From contig CAVSEK010000013.1 in assembly GCA_963726975.1 (NCBI GenBank), forward strand, positions 930,001-994,000: 64,000 nt of DNA, in the 5' to 3' direction. The notes beneath the pieces were generated by a model. It had not been told where the DNA came from. It ran no database searches and saw nothing but the letters and a program-made list of their open reading frames with translations. Below are positions 16,421-23,198 of this stretch, one piece after another (within the stretch, counting starts at the first letter, position 1; each line of letters begins with the position of its first letter). The position numbers were made by a program, and so were the translations under genes. The DNA is from CAVSEK01 sp963726975. GTDB taxonomy: Bacteria > Actinomycetota > Actinomycetes > Mycobacteriales > SCTD01.

Positions 16421-16436
16421 GTTCCGTACCGGGAAC
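16421..16436. promoter_or_regulatory. Palindrome in the divergent MMPL/142-aa interval
   Basis: GTTCC-N6-GGAAC, 18 bp upstream of the leftward start and 80 bp upstream of the rightward one. The inner six bases (GTACCG) extend the symmetry partly. Candidate dimer-binding operator; no regulator gene is adjacent. Confidence 0.35.
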
Positions 16437-16518
16437 GTCACGGGTGCGCGCCCCGCACCCGGGCACAGGGACAGGGACGAGCCGCGACGGTCGCGGCGGA
16501 CGAGACGCAGGAGGCGGC

Positions 16519-16947
16519 ATGACGCAGGTGGAGCGGCACTCCGGCTGGCAGCGCTGGTCGGTGCTGCTGCCCGCCCTGGCCTTCGTGGGCGGCGCTGCGC
16601 TCGGGGGCGTGGTCGTGGGGGTCGCGGTGGGCGGCGGCTCGTCCTCGTCGTCGGACGCCGCCGCACCGGGTGCGACGCCGACGCCGACGCCGTCCGCGGG
16701 GCGTGCCGATGCCGTGGTCCGGGTGCCGGGCCCGTGCCTGCAGGCCGCGGACCGGGCCGACGACGCGTACGCGCTCGTGCAGCAGGGCGTGCAGGCCGCG
16801 CGCGACCTCGACGCGCGGGCGCTCGCCGACCTCGTCGACCAGGTGCAGCAGCAGCGGCCGCAGGTGCAGGCGCTCATCGCGGACTGCCGCGCCGCTGCCG
16901 CCGACACGGTGCTGCAGCCGGCGCCGACACCCGCCCGGACGCCCTAG
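16519..16947 (+). CDS. Single-span membrane protein with helical external domain
   Basis: 142 aa, not recognised. ATG with an AGGAGG ribosome site 6 nt upstream, the best in the window. One membrane segment (WSVLLPALAFVGGAALGGVVVGVAV, about 11-35), then a Ser/Thr/Pro linker with a short SSSSS tract, and a helical region with two Cys (PCLQAADRADDAYALVQQG and LIADCRAAAADTVLQ) that could form a disulfide outside the cell. Pro/Thr-rich tail. Divergent from the MMPL operon. TAG stop. Confidence 0.7.
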   Translation: MTQVERHSGWQRWSVLLPALAFVGGAALGGVVVGVAVGGGSSSSSDAAAPGATPTPTPSAGRADAVVRVPGPCLQAADRADDAYALVQQGVQAARDLDARALADLVDQVQQQRPQVQALIADCRAAAADTVLQPAPTPARTP

Positions 16948-16950
16948 GGC

Positions 16951-18498
16951 TCACACCCCGCGCTGCTGCCCCGACCAGAAGGGAGCACGCAGCTCGCGGC
17001 GCAGCACCTTGCCGGTGGCGTTGCGCGGGAGCTCCTGCAGGACGTCGTAGGACGTCGGGCGCTTGTAGCCGGCGAGGTGCGACCGGCACAGCGCGTCGAG
17101 CTGGGCCGGGTCGACGGAGGCACCCGGGGCCGCCACCACGCAGGCCTTGACGGTCTCGCCCCAGCGCTCGTCGGGCACGCCGATGACGGCGACCTCACCG
17201 ACCGACGGGTCCAGCAGCAGCACGCGCTCCACCTCGGCCGGGTAGACGTTCTCGCCACCGCTGATGATCATGTCCTTGAGCCGGTCCTCGAGGTAGACGA
17301 AGCCGCCCTCGTCGAGGCGGGCGACGTCACCGGTACGCACCCAGCCGCCCTCGACGAGCGTCTCCTGCGTCGCCTCCGGCCGCTGCCAGTAGCCGGCCAT
17401 CGCCTGCTCCGACCGCACCCACAGCTCCCCGAGCTCCCCCGCCGGCACCTCGGTGCCGGACTCGTCGACGACCCGCACCTCCACGCCCGGGTAGGGCCGA
17501 CCCGCGGACTGCAGGCGCTCGGGGTGCTCGGCGTCGGCGTGGTCCTCGGGGCTCAGCCAGGTGACGGCCCCCGACAGCTCGGTCATGCCGTAGACCTGCC
17601 CGAGGATCCCCGGGAACCGGGCGAGCGCCGCCCGCATCAGCGGCGCGGGCATCGGCGACGCGCCGTAGAGCAGGTGCCGCAGGCTCGACAGGTCGCGCCC
17701 GGGCAGCGACGGGTCCTGCAGCAGCGCCGCGACGAGCGCCGGCACCACGAAGGTCTCGGTGACCCGCTCCCGCTCGACGACGTCCAGCAGCAGCGACGGC
17801 ACCGGGTCGCGGGTGACGACGACGCGCACGCCCGCGGCGAGCTTGGACAGGGCGTACGCCAGACCGCCCACGTGGTAGAGCGGCATCGGGACGAGCGCCA
17901 CCGCGTCGCCGGCGGGCGGCACGACCCGCGCCGCCGCTGCGTCGTGGGCCGCGACCGAGCGGGACGTCAGCATGACGCCCTTGGGGAAGCCGGTCGTGCC
18001 CGAGGTGTACAGCTGCAGCACGGCGTCGTCGGGCGACCGCTCCGCCCACGTGGGGTCGGGCTCGTGCGCGGCCAGCCACGGCTCGTAGCCGTCGTCCGGA
18101 CCACCGAGCACGACCACGGTGCGCAGCCGCGGCAACCGCTCCCGCAGCGGCTCGACGACCGGCGCGAGCTCGTGCCCGACGACGAGCACCTCGGCGGTGC
18201 TGTCCTCGAGGGCGAAGTGCAGCTCCTCGGGAGCGAGCCGCCAGTTGACGACGGCCGTGACCGCGCCGACCCGGGACCCGCCGAGCGCCACCTCCAGGAC
18301 CGCGGGCGAGTTCTTGTCCAGGACGGCCACCCGGGTGTCCGGCCCGACGCCGTCCGCACGCAGGGCGGCGCCGACCCGCGCGACCCGCTCGTCGAGCTGC
18401 GCCCAGGACCAGGTGCGGTCCTCGGACCGGACCGCCTCGGCGTCGTCGGTGCGGAGCCTGGCGCCCAGCCGCGGGCCGGTCGTGCGGGAGGGGTCCAC
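16951..18498 (-). CDS. Acyl-CoA synthetase/long-chain fatty acid-CoA ligase (AMP-binding)
   Basis: 515 aa. ANL-superfamily enzyme: the P-loop-like YTSGTTGFPKGVM, the YGMTE motif, GWVRTGDVARLDEGGFVYLEDRLKDMIISGGENVYPAEVE (A5-A8 region) and the C-terminal catalytic Lys in PRNATGKVLRREL. It activates a carboxylic acid through acyl-AMP to acyl-CoA; chain length is not deducible. GTG start at 18498 is 6 nt after CAGGTT (leftward), and the protein then begins VDPSRTTGPRLGARLRTDD. The 3' end abuts the convergent 142-aa gene (3 bp). Confidence 0.92.
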   Translation of the reverse strand: MDPSRTTGPRLGARLRTDDAEAVRSEDRTWSWAQLDERVARVGAALRADGVGPDTRVAVLDKNSPAVLEVALGGSRVGAVTAVVNWRLAPEELHFALEDSTAEVLVVGHELAPVVEPLRERLPRLRTVVVLGGPDDGYEPWLAAHEPDPTWAERSPDDAVLQLYTSGTTGFPKGVMLTSRSVAAHDAAAARVVPPAGDAVALVPMPLYHVGGLAYALSKLAAGVRVVVTRDPVPSLLLDVVERERVTETFVVPALVAALLQDPSLPGRDLSSLRHLLYGASPMPAPLMRAALARFPGILGQVYGMTELSGAVTWLSPEDHADAEHPERLQSAGRPYPGVEVRVVDESGTEVPAGELGELWVRSEQAMAGYWQRPEATQETLVEGGWVRTGDVARLDEGGFVYLEDRLKDMIISGGENVYPAEVERVLLLDPSVGEVAVIGVPDERWGETVKACVVAAPGASVDPAQLDALCRSHLAGYKRPTSYDVLQELPRNATGKVLRRELRAPFWSGQQRGV

Positions 18499-18510
18499 GT
18501 CAGCAACCTG
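18499..18510 (-). promoter_or_regulatory. Probable leaderless -10 box for the acyl-CoA ligase
   Basis: Read leftward: CAGGTT (18510-18505), 6 nt, GTG at 18498. NANNNT variant of the common box. Confidence 0.4.
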
Positions 18511-18519
18511 CCCGACCGG

Positions 18520-18544
18520 CCCGGCGGGCGCAAGCACCGCCGGG
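18520..18544 (-). terminator. Hairpin between the beta-helix gene and the ligase
   Basis: CCCGGCGG and CCGCCGGG, perfect 8-bp stem with a 9-nt loop, 14 bp after the beta-helix gene stop and just upstream of the ligase -10 box. Confidence 0.5.
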
Positions 18545-18557
18545 AGGTCGAGGAGCG

Positions 18558-20396
18558 TCAGGCGACCGTGCGGTTGCGCGCAGCCTCGGAGGTGTCCCCG
18601 CTGCTCGTCGCGCCGCTCGGCACCCCGGCCGGCGCCGCGACGCCCGACAGGGCGGTGGCGGTGGCGGTCACCGGTGTGCCGGGGGCCAGCGACGAGGACG
18701 GGGAGAACGACCAGCGCCCGCTGCCGTCCGCCCTCGTCGAGCCCAGGTAGGCGCTGGGCTGCCCGACGTCGCGCACGGTGCCGCGCGTCGAGGGCTGGGC
18801 GCGGAAGACCTCCACGACGCAGCCCGCGCAGGCCGTGCCGCTGATGCTGCTCGGGCTCGCCGACTGCACCACCGGCACCTGGATGCCGTGGTTGACCTGC
18901 GGGTCGCCCACGCCGCCCGCGTTGACCTTGCCGTAGGGCGCCAGGTCGATGCCCAGGGCGGCGTCGTTGTCGTGCACGGAGTTCCGGGTGAACCGGTTGT
19001 ACGGGGTCGGGATGTGCTCCGGCTCCGGCGGCTGCACGCCGTTGGCCTGCACGGCGATGCCCGGCCCGCCGTTGTGGGCGATGACGTTGCCCGGCCCGAA
19101 GGTGTTGTTGACGGCGCCGTGCTCGATCCGGATGCCGAACGCGCCGTTGCCGGCCGGCGTGCCGTCGGGCAGCACGCCGATCCAGTTGTCGTGCACCCAG
19201 TCCCACTGCTGGCCCTTGTCGACGACGACGCCGCCCTTGACGTTGTTCACGATGATGTTGTGCGCCACCTCGATGAACCCGGCGTTGGGCGCGCACGGCG
19301 TGCAGTCGTGCTCGCCCTCGAGCCGCACGCCGTAGCCCGCGATGTTGTCCGGGTTCTGGCCGTTCGCGGCGTACGCCGGCGCGGCCCGGCCGGTGAGGTC
19401 GGTGCCGATGTAGTTGCCGATCACGCGGTTGCGCCGGTTGTTGTTGCCGTGCGAGACCTCGACGCCCTCGTTGCTGTTGCCGGAGATGACGTTGTGCTCG
19501 AAGGCGCCCTCGCCCCCGATGAGGTTGTCGTTGGCCGAGTAGTTGACGTCGAGACCGTGCGCCCGGTTGCCGAGGTTGCGCCGCCCGTCCGGCGAGAGGC
19601 CGACGATGTTGTTCTGGACGGTGTTGCGGCTGGTGCCGGTGAAGCTGGCGGTCAGGCCGCGGTGCGCGCACCCGGAGATGACGTTGCGGTCGGCCGGCGT
19701 GGGCGCTCCGACGACGTTGTCGTGGGCGTGGTGGGTGAGGATGATGCCGGCGGCGCCGCCGTAGACGCCCGGGGCCCGGTAGGTGCCCGAGGAGTCGGTG
19801 CACAGGAACGAGCCGACGATGCGGTTGGCCCCGACCTCGCCGGTGGGGCTGTACTTGCCGTCCAGCAGCACGGAGTGCCGGAACGCGTAGATCGCCAGTC
19901 CCCGCAGGACGTTGCCGGAGGACCCGATGCGCAGGCCCTCGATCCCGCGGGCCCCCGTGCCCTTGATGTTGACCTGGATCACGGCGTCGTCCACCACCGG
20001 GTCCGTGTTGGGCCGGGCCCCCGGCTGGGTGTAGCCGTCGATGGTGGTGCCGGCGGGGTTGCTGAGGACGGGCAGCAGCGAGGTCACCGCGATCGTCGAC
20101 GGCCCCGCGGAGGGCAGCGCGAAGGCGATGGTCGCGTGCGTCGTGAGGCGGTCCGCCTCCTGGATCGCGGCCCGCAGCGTGCACTCCCCTCCGGGCGTGC
20201 GGCAGATCCCGTCGGGCGAGACGTCGGCCGCGTCGCCGGTGGACGTGACGGTGAAGACGTCGGTGGGCGCGGCGCTCGAGGGCACCGCGGACCCGCCGAC
20301 CACGAGCAGCAGAGCCGCCGCCGTCGCCGCGGTCAGCAGGGCAGGAGGACGTCGGAGCGCGCTGCGCGAGCGCGACCCTCGGCGGAACGGGTTCAT
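18558..20396 (-). CDS. Secreted right-handed parallel beta-helix protein
   Basis: 612 aa. N-terminal basic region, hydrophobic segment and cleavage-like AxA (TAATAAALLLVVGGSAVPSSAAP, about 22-44) indicate Sec export. The mature N terminus has CTLRAAIQEAD, a form of the CSLREAIxxAN motif of CSLREA-type beta-helix proteins, followed by many Asn-rich rungs (NVISG, NRVIGNYIGTD, NIIVNN, NTFGPGNVIAHNG) that form a parallel beta-helix, and a C-terminal Ig-like region with two Cys (GTACAGCVVEVF). Probably acts on or binds a polysaccharide; no catalytic residues can be assigned. ATG with GGGAG ribosome site. Divergent from the MauE-like operon. Confidence 0.8.
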   Translation of the reverse strand: MNPFRRGSRSRSALRRPPALLTAATAAALLLVVGGSAVPSSAAPTDVFTVTSTGDAADVSPDGICRTPGGECTLRAAIQEADRLTTHATIAFALPSAGPSTIAVTSLLPVLSNPAGTTIDGYTQPGARPNTDPVVDDAVIQVNIKGTGARGIEGLRIGSSGNVLRGLAIYAFRHSVLLDGKYSPTGEVGANRIVGSFLCTDSSGTYRAPGVYGGAAGIILTHHAHDNVVGAPTPADRNVISGCAHRGLTASFTGTSRNTVQNNIVGLSPDGRRNLGNRAHGLDVNYSANDNLIGGEGAFEHNVISGNSNEGVEVSHGNNNRRNRVIGNYIGTDLTGRAAPAYAANGQNPDNIAGYGVRLEGEHDCTPCAPNAGFIEVAHNIIVNNVKGGVVVDKGQQWDWVHDNWIGVLPDGTPAGNGAFGIRIEHGAVNNTFGPGNVIAHNGGPGIAVQANGVQPPEPEHIPTPYNRFTRNSVHDNDAALGIDLAPYGKVNAGGVGDPQVNHGIQVPVVQSASPSSISGTACAGCVVEVFRAQPSTRGTVRDVGQPSAYLGSTRADGSGRWSFSPSSSLAPGTPVTATATALSGVAAPAGVPSGATSSGDTSEAARNRTVA

Positions 20397-20539
20397 GGGC
20401 TCTCCCAGCAGGCGGGGACGACGGCCCGGTGCGGCGGGCCGCCACGGACGGTAGTCGCGCCCGGCGCCCGGCGCAGGCGCTCCGGGAAGGGTTCAGGCAG
20501 TCGTCAGGGCCGCGCTCCGGCCGACGAGCGCGGCGGTGC

Positions 20540-20575
20540 TTGACGCCCGGCCCGGCGTCACGGACGGTGGTCCGC
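20540..20575 (+). promoter_or_regulatory. Promoter of the MauE/light-chain-like operon
   Basis: TTGACG (20540-20545), 17 bp, GACGGT (20563-20568), 7 nt, then GTG at 20576. The -35 is nearly consensus and the spacing ideal. It is the best-matched full promoter I find in the window, and the transcript would be leaderless. Confidence 0.65.
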
Positions 20576-21151
20576 GTGTCACCCCTCGCCGCGCCCTTCC
20601 TGGCCGCGGCCCTGCTGCTGCTGCTCGCCGGGCTCCTCAAGCTGCGCCGGCCGGCGGCCACCGCCCAGGCCCTGAGGACCCAGGGCCTGCCCGCGGCCAC
20701 CGCGCTCGTGCGCGCGCTCGGCGGCGCCGAGGTCCTCGTCGCCGGAGCCGCGCTCGCCGGCACCCGCACCGGCGCGGTCGGCCTGGCCGTGGCGTACGCC
20801 GGCTTCACCGGCTTCGTCGGGCTGGCGCTGCTGCGGGGCCGCCCGCTGACCTCGTGCGGCTGCTTCGCCGAGCCCGACCTGCCGCCGACCTGGGCGCACC
20901 CGGCCGTGACGGCCGGGCTGGCCGCCGCAGCCCTGCTCGCGGCCGGGACGCCGACCGGCCTCCCCCAGGCGGTCGCCGCCGGGGCGGGCCCCGCCCTGGC
21001 CGCCGCCGCCGGCGCGCTCCTCGTCGCCGGGCTCGCGCTCGTCGTGCTCGCCGAGCTCCCCCGGCTCGTGGCCGAGACCGCTCCGCCGCCGCCCGCGCAG
21101 ACCGGACCGCTCCCCTTCGCCCTGCTCCCCCTCCCGACCGTCCGGAGCTGA
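20576..21151 (+). CDS. MauE/DoxX-like redox membrane protein
   Basis: 191 aa, about five membrane helices. N-terminal LLLLLAGLLKLRRPAATAQAL and RALGGAEVLVAGAAL are typical of the MauE/DoxX fold; TSCGCFAEPD (CGCF at 94-97) is the vicinal redox Cys pair of MauE, which in methylotrophs is needed to form disulfides in the methylamine dehydrogenase light chain. Here it is the first gene of an operon whose last gene encodes a Cys-rich light-chain-like protein, so a role in its oxidative folding is a good inference. Start chosen from the promoter spacing; a GTG at 20567 is in frame. Confidence 0.75.
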   Translation: MSPLAAPFLAAALLLLLAGLLKLRRPAATAQALRTQGLPAATALVRALGGAEVLVAGAALAGTRTGAVGLAVAYAGFTGFVGLALLRGRPLTSCGCFAEPDLPPTWAHPAVTAGLAAAALLAAGTPTGLPQAVAAGAGPALAAAAGALLVAGLALVVLAELPRLVAETAPPPPAQTGPLPFALLPLPTVRS

Positions 21152-21157
21152 ACCGCC

Positions 21158-21946
21158 GTGACCGTGCTCGTCGTCGCCCTCACCGCCGCTGTCGCCCTGC
21201 TCGGCGTGCTCGTCGTCGGCCTGCTGCGCAGCCACGCCGAGATCCTGCGCCAGCTGCACGCGCTCGGTGCCGGGCGCGAGGACACCGCGCCGGGAGCTCT
21301 CGTCGCCCGACCTGCCGACGCGCCGTTCGAGGTCCGCGACGACGTGCTGCCGCCGGCCGGGGTCACCGGCACCGCCGCCTCCGACCTGGTGGGCACCAGC
21401 CCGACCGACGAGGCCGCGCTGCTCAGCGTCGTCGGCGCCGGGTCCGACACCCTCATCGCCTTCCTGTCGAGCGGGTGCTCGACCTGCCAGGACTTCTGGG
21501 ACGTCTTCGGCTCCCCCGCCGACCTCGGCCTGCCGCCGGCGACCCGCCTCGTCGTGGTGACCAAGGGCCCCGACCTGGAGAGCTCGTCCACCGTCGCGCG
21601 GCTGGCCCCCGGTCGGGTCCCGGTGCTCATGTCGACGCAGGCCTGGGAGGACTACGGCGTGCCCGGCAGTCCCTACTTCGTGCTCGTCGACGGCGCGGCC
21701 GGGCGGGTGGCCGGCGAGGGCTCGGCGACGACCTGGGAGCAGGTGGTCCGGCTGTGCCGCGACGCGTCGGCCGACCGCAGCGCCGCCGTCCGCCGGCACG
21801 CCGCCGCCGGGCACGGCGGCCCCGAGGACCGCGGCGACGGCGCGCACCGGGAGGCCCGCGCCGACCGCGAGCTGGCCGCCGCAGGCATCCTGCCGGGCGA
21901 CCCCAGCCTCTACCCCGTCGGCGGCGAGGAGGTCGGGCCGCGGTGA
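21158..21946 (+). CDS. Membrane-anchored thioredoxin-fold protein (MauD-like)
   Basis: 262 aa. N-terminal signal-anchor (VVALTAAVALLGVLVVGLL, about 5-23), then a thioredoxin-like domain: LIAFLSSGCSTCQDFWDVF with the CxxC at Cys107-Cys110, VVVTKGPD, and GVPGSPYFVLVDG with the cis-Pro loop. The active site would lie outside the cell. Position after the MauE-like gene and the membrane-anchored thioredoxin fold match MauD, the second light-chain maturation factor. The C-terminal 50 residues are charged and unusual (HGGPEDRGDGAHREARADREL). It starts 6 bp after the previous stop. Confidence 0.75.
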   Translation: MTVLVVALTAAVALLGVLVVGLLRSHAEILRQLHALGAGREDTAPGALVARPADAPFEVRDDVLPPAGVTGTAASDLVGTSPTDEAALLSVVGAGSDTLIAFLSSGCSTCQDFWDVFGSPADLGLPPATRLVVVTKGPDLESSSTVARLAPGRVPVLMSTQAWEDYGVPGSPYFVLVDGAAGRVAGEGSATTWEQVVRLCRDASADRSAAVRRHAAAGHGGPEDRGDGAHREARADRELAAAGILPGDPSLYPVGGEEVGPR

Positions 21947-22023
21947 CGCCGTCCACCTTCGCCCTCGTCACCGGGGTCCCGGTCGCCGCGCTCGCCGCGC
22001 TGCGCGCGACCTGGTCGCCTTGA
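21943..22023 (+). CDS. Possible 26-aa hydrophobic peptide
   Basis: A GTG overlapping the previous stop as GTGA opens a 26-residue frame with a hydrophobic middle (FALVTGVPVAALAAL), ending in TGA 9 bp before the next ATG. The overlap type is the same as at real junctions of this operon, so it may be a translated small membrane peptide or only a coupling ORF that delivers ribosomes to the next gene. Too short to judge by composition. Confidence 0.3.
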   Translation: MTPSTFALVTGVPVAALAALRATWSP

Positions 22024-22032
22024 GGCGAGTCG

Positions 22033-22734
22033 ATGCTCACGAGCATCACCCCGCTCGGTGAGCGGGGCCGCGCCAGCAGGTGGGGGGTGACCGTCACCGC
22101 GTACGCCCTGGGCTCCGCCGCCGGCGGCACCGCCGTCGGCGCCCTCCTCGGGCTGCTCGGGCAGGTGCTCCCGCTCGGGCGGGCACCCGTCGCGACGGCG
22201 GTCCTCGTCGCGGGAGCCGCGCTGCTCGCCCTGCTCGTCGAGGTCGGCGCCCTGCCGGCGCCGCCGACCTGGCGGCGGCAGGTCGACGAGGACTGGCTGC
22301 ACCGCTACCGCGGCTGGGTCTACGGCGTCGGCTACGGCGCGCAGCTCGGCGTCGGGCTGGTGACCATCGTGACCTCGACGAGCCTGTACGTCGCGCTGCT
22401 GCTGGCGCTGCTCACCGGGTCCGCGGCCGGGGGCGCCCTCGTCGGTCTCGTGCTGGGGCTGGGGCGTGCGGTGCCCGTGCTCGCGCTGCGGAACGTCACG
22501 ACGCCGGGCCGGCTCGCGGCGGTCGCCCGCCGCACCGCGGCCCTCGCCCCGCTCGCCCGCCGCGCGGTCGCCGCAGGCCTCGCGGTCGTCGCCGTGGCCG
22601 CGGTGCTGCAGGCGACCACGGCGGGCCCGGCCGCTGCCGCACCTCCCGCCGCCGCACCCCCCGCCGCCGCACCCCCCGCCGCCGCACCCCCCGCCGCCGC
22701 CCCTCCCGCCGCCGCACAGATCGGACCGACGTGA
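22033..22734 (+). CDS. Polytopic membrane protein with Pro/Ala repeat tail
   Basis: 233 aa, not recognised with confidence. Four or five membrane segments with many small residues (VTAYALGSAAGGTAVGALLGLLG; ATAVLVAGAALLALLVEVGAL; YVALLLALLTGSAAGGALVGLVLGLG). The general look is of a CcdA/DsbD-like or SoxW-type electron-transfer membrane protein, but the paired Cys of CcdA are absent (I see no Cys at all), so electron transfer by that route is unlikely. The tail has six PAAA(P) units. Overlaps the next gene by GTGA. Most likely a membrane partner for maturation or export of the downstream secreted protein. Confidence 0.6.
   Translation: MLTSITPLGERGRASRWGVTVTAYALGSAAGGTAVGALLGLLGQVLPLGRAPVATAVLVAGAALLALLVEVGALPAPPTWRRQVDEDWLHRYRGWVYGVGYGAQLGVGLVTIVTSTSLYVALLLALLTGSAAGGALVGLVLGLGRAVPVLALRNVTTPGRLAAVARRTAALAPLARRAVAAGLAVVAVAAVLQATTAGPAAAAPPAAAPPAAAPPAAAPPAAAPPAAAQIGPT
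22631..22718 (+). repeat. 15-bp tandem repeat encoding PPAAA
   Basis: About six units of a CCGCCGCCGCACCCC-like sequence near the 3' end of the membrane protein gene; it codes for AAAPP repeats in frame. Confidence 0.8.
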
Positions 22735-23198
22735 AGCTCCGCGCCTCGGGCATGGCCCTCGAGCCCGGACCGGGCTGGGAGGTGCGCATCCGCACCCGTC
22801 CCGCCGACCCCGCGGCGCCGGAGGGACGACCGCGCGCCGTCCTGCACGCCGCGACCGTCGCGCTGCCCGAGGACCGCGGCGACTTCGGCGGCGGGGTGAC
22901 GCCCCTGCTCGGGCCCGACGACGTCTTCGTCACGCTGTTCGAGCACGAGCCCGAGGCCGCCTCGACCCCGCTGTTCGCGACCCGCGGCCGGCCCACCGTG
23001 GCCGCCCTCGACTTCAGCCCCTCGGGGCTGCAGCGCACCATCCCCGGCCAGTCGGGCCGCCAGTGGTTCTTCCGCGAGGGCGGCCGCGCCTTCTGCCTCT
23101 ACGTCGTGCTCGGCAGCCACGCCCGCCGCGCCCCGCTCGCCCGCCGCGCCGCCGCGCTGCTCGCCACCCTCGACCTCGACCCGGGAGCCGGCTCGTGA
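22731..23198 (+). CDS. Unknown 155-aa protein of the light-chain-like operon
   Basis: Not recognised. No signal peptide or membrane helix, one Cys (FCLYVVLGSH). A predicted mixed alpha/beta protein: LHAATVALPEDRGDFGGGVTPLLGPDDVFVTLFEHE, then TRGRPTVAALDFSPSGLQRTIPGQSGRQWFFREGGRAFCLYVVLGS and a helical C terminus. Its GTG overlaps the stop of the membrane protein and its own stop overlaps the start of the Tat-exported protein (both GTGA), so it is made in step with them. A cytosolic chaperone or assembly factor for the exported protein is a reasonable guess only. Confidence 0.65.
   Translation: MKLRASGMALEPGPGWEVRIRTRPADPAAPEGRPRAVLHAATVALPEDRGDFGGGVTPLLGPDDVFVTLFEHEPEAASTPLFATRGRPTVAALDFSPSGLQRTIPGQSGRQWFFREGGRAFCLYVVLGSHARRAPLARRAAALLATLDLDPGAGS

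Noticed and set aside
16951..21630. A single 1559-codon frame joining the acyl-CoA ligase with sequence up to 21630
   Set aside because: Only the last 515 codons have motifs; the rest is antisense to or out of frame with the beta-helix and MauE-like genes. The ligase start is at 18498.
22631..22718. Possible CRISPR-like array
   Set aside because: Units are 15 bp, directly adjacent, in frame, and code for PPAAA; no spacers. A protein repeat.
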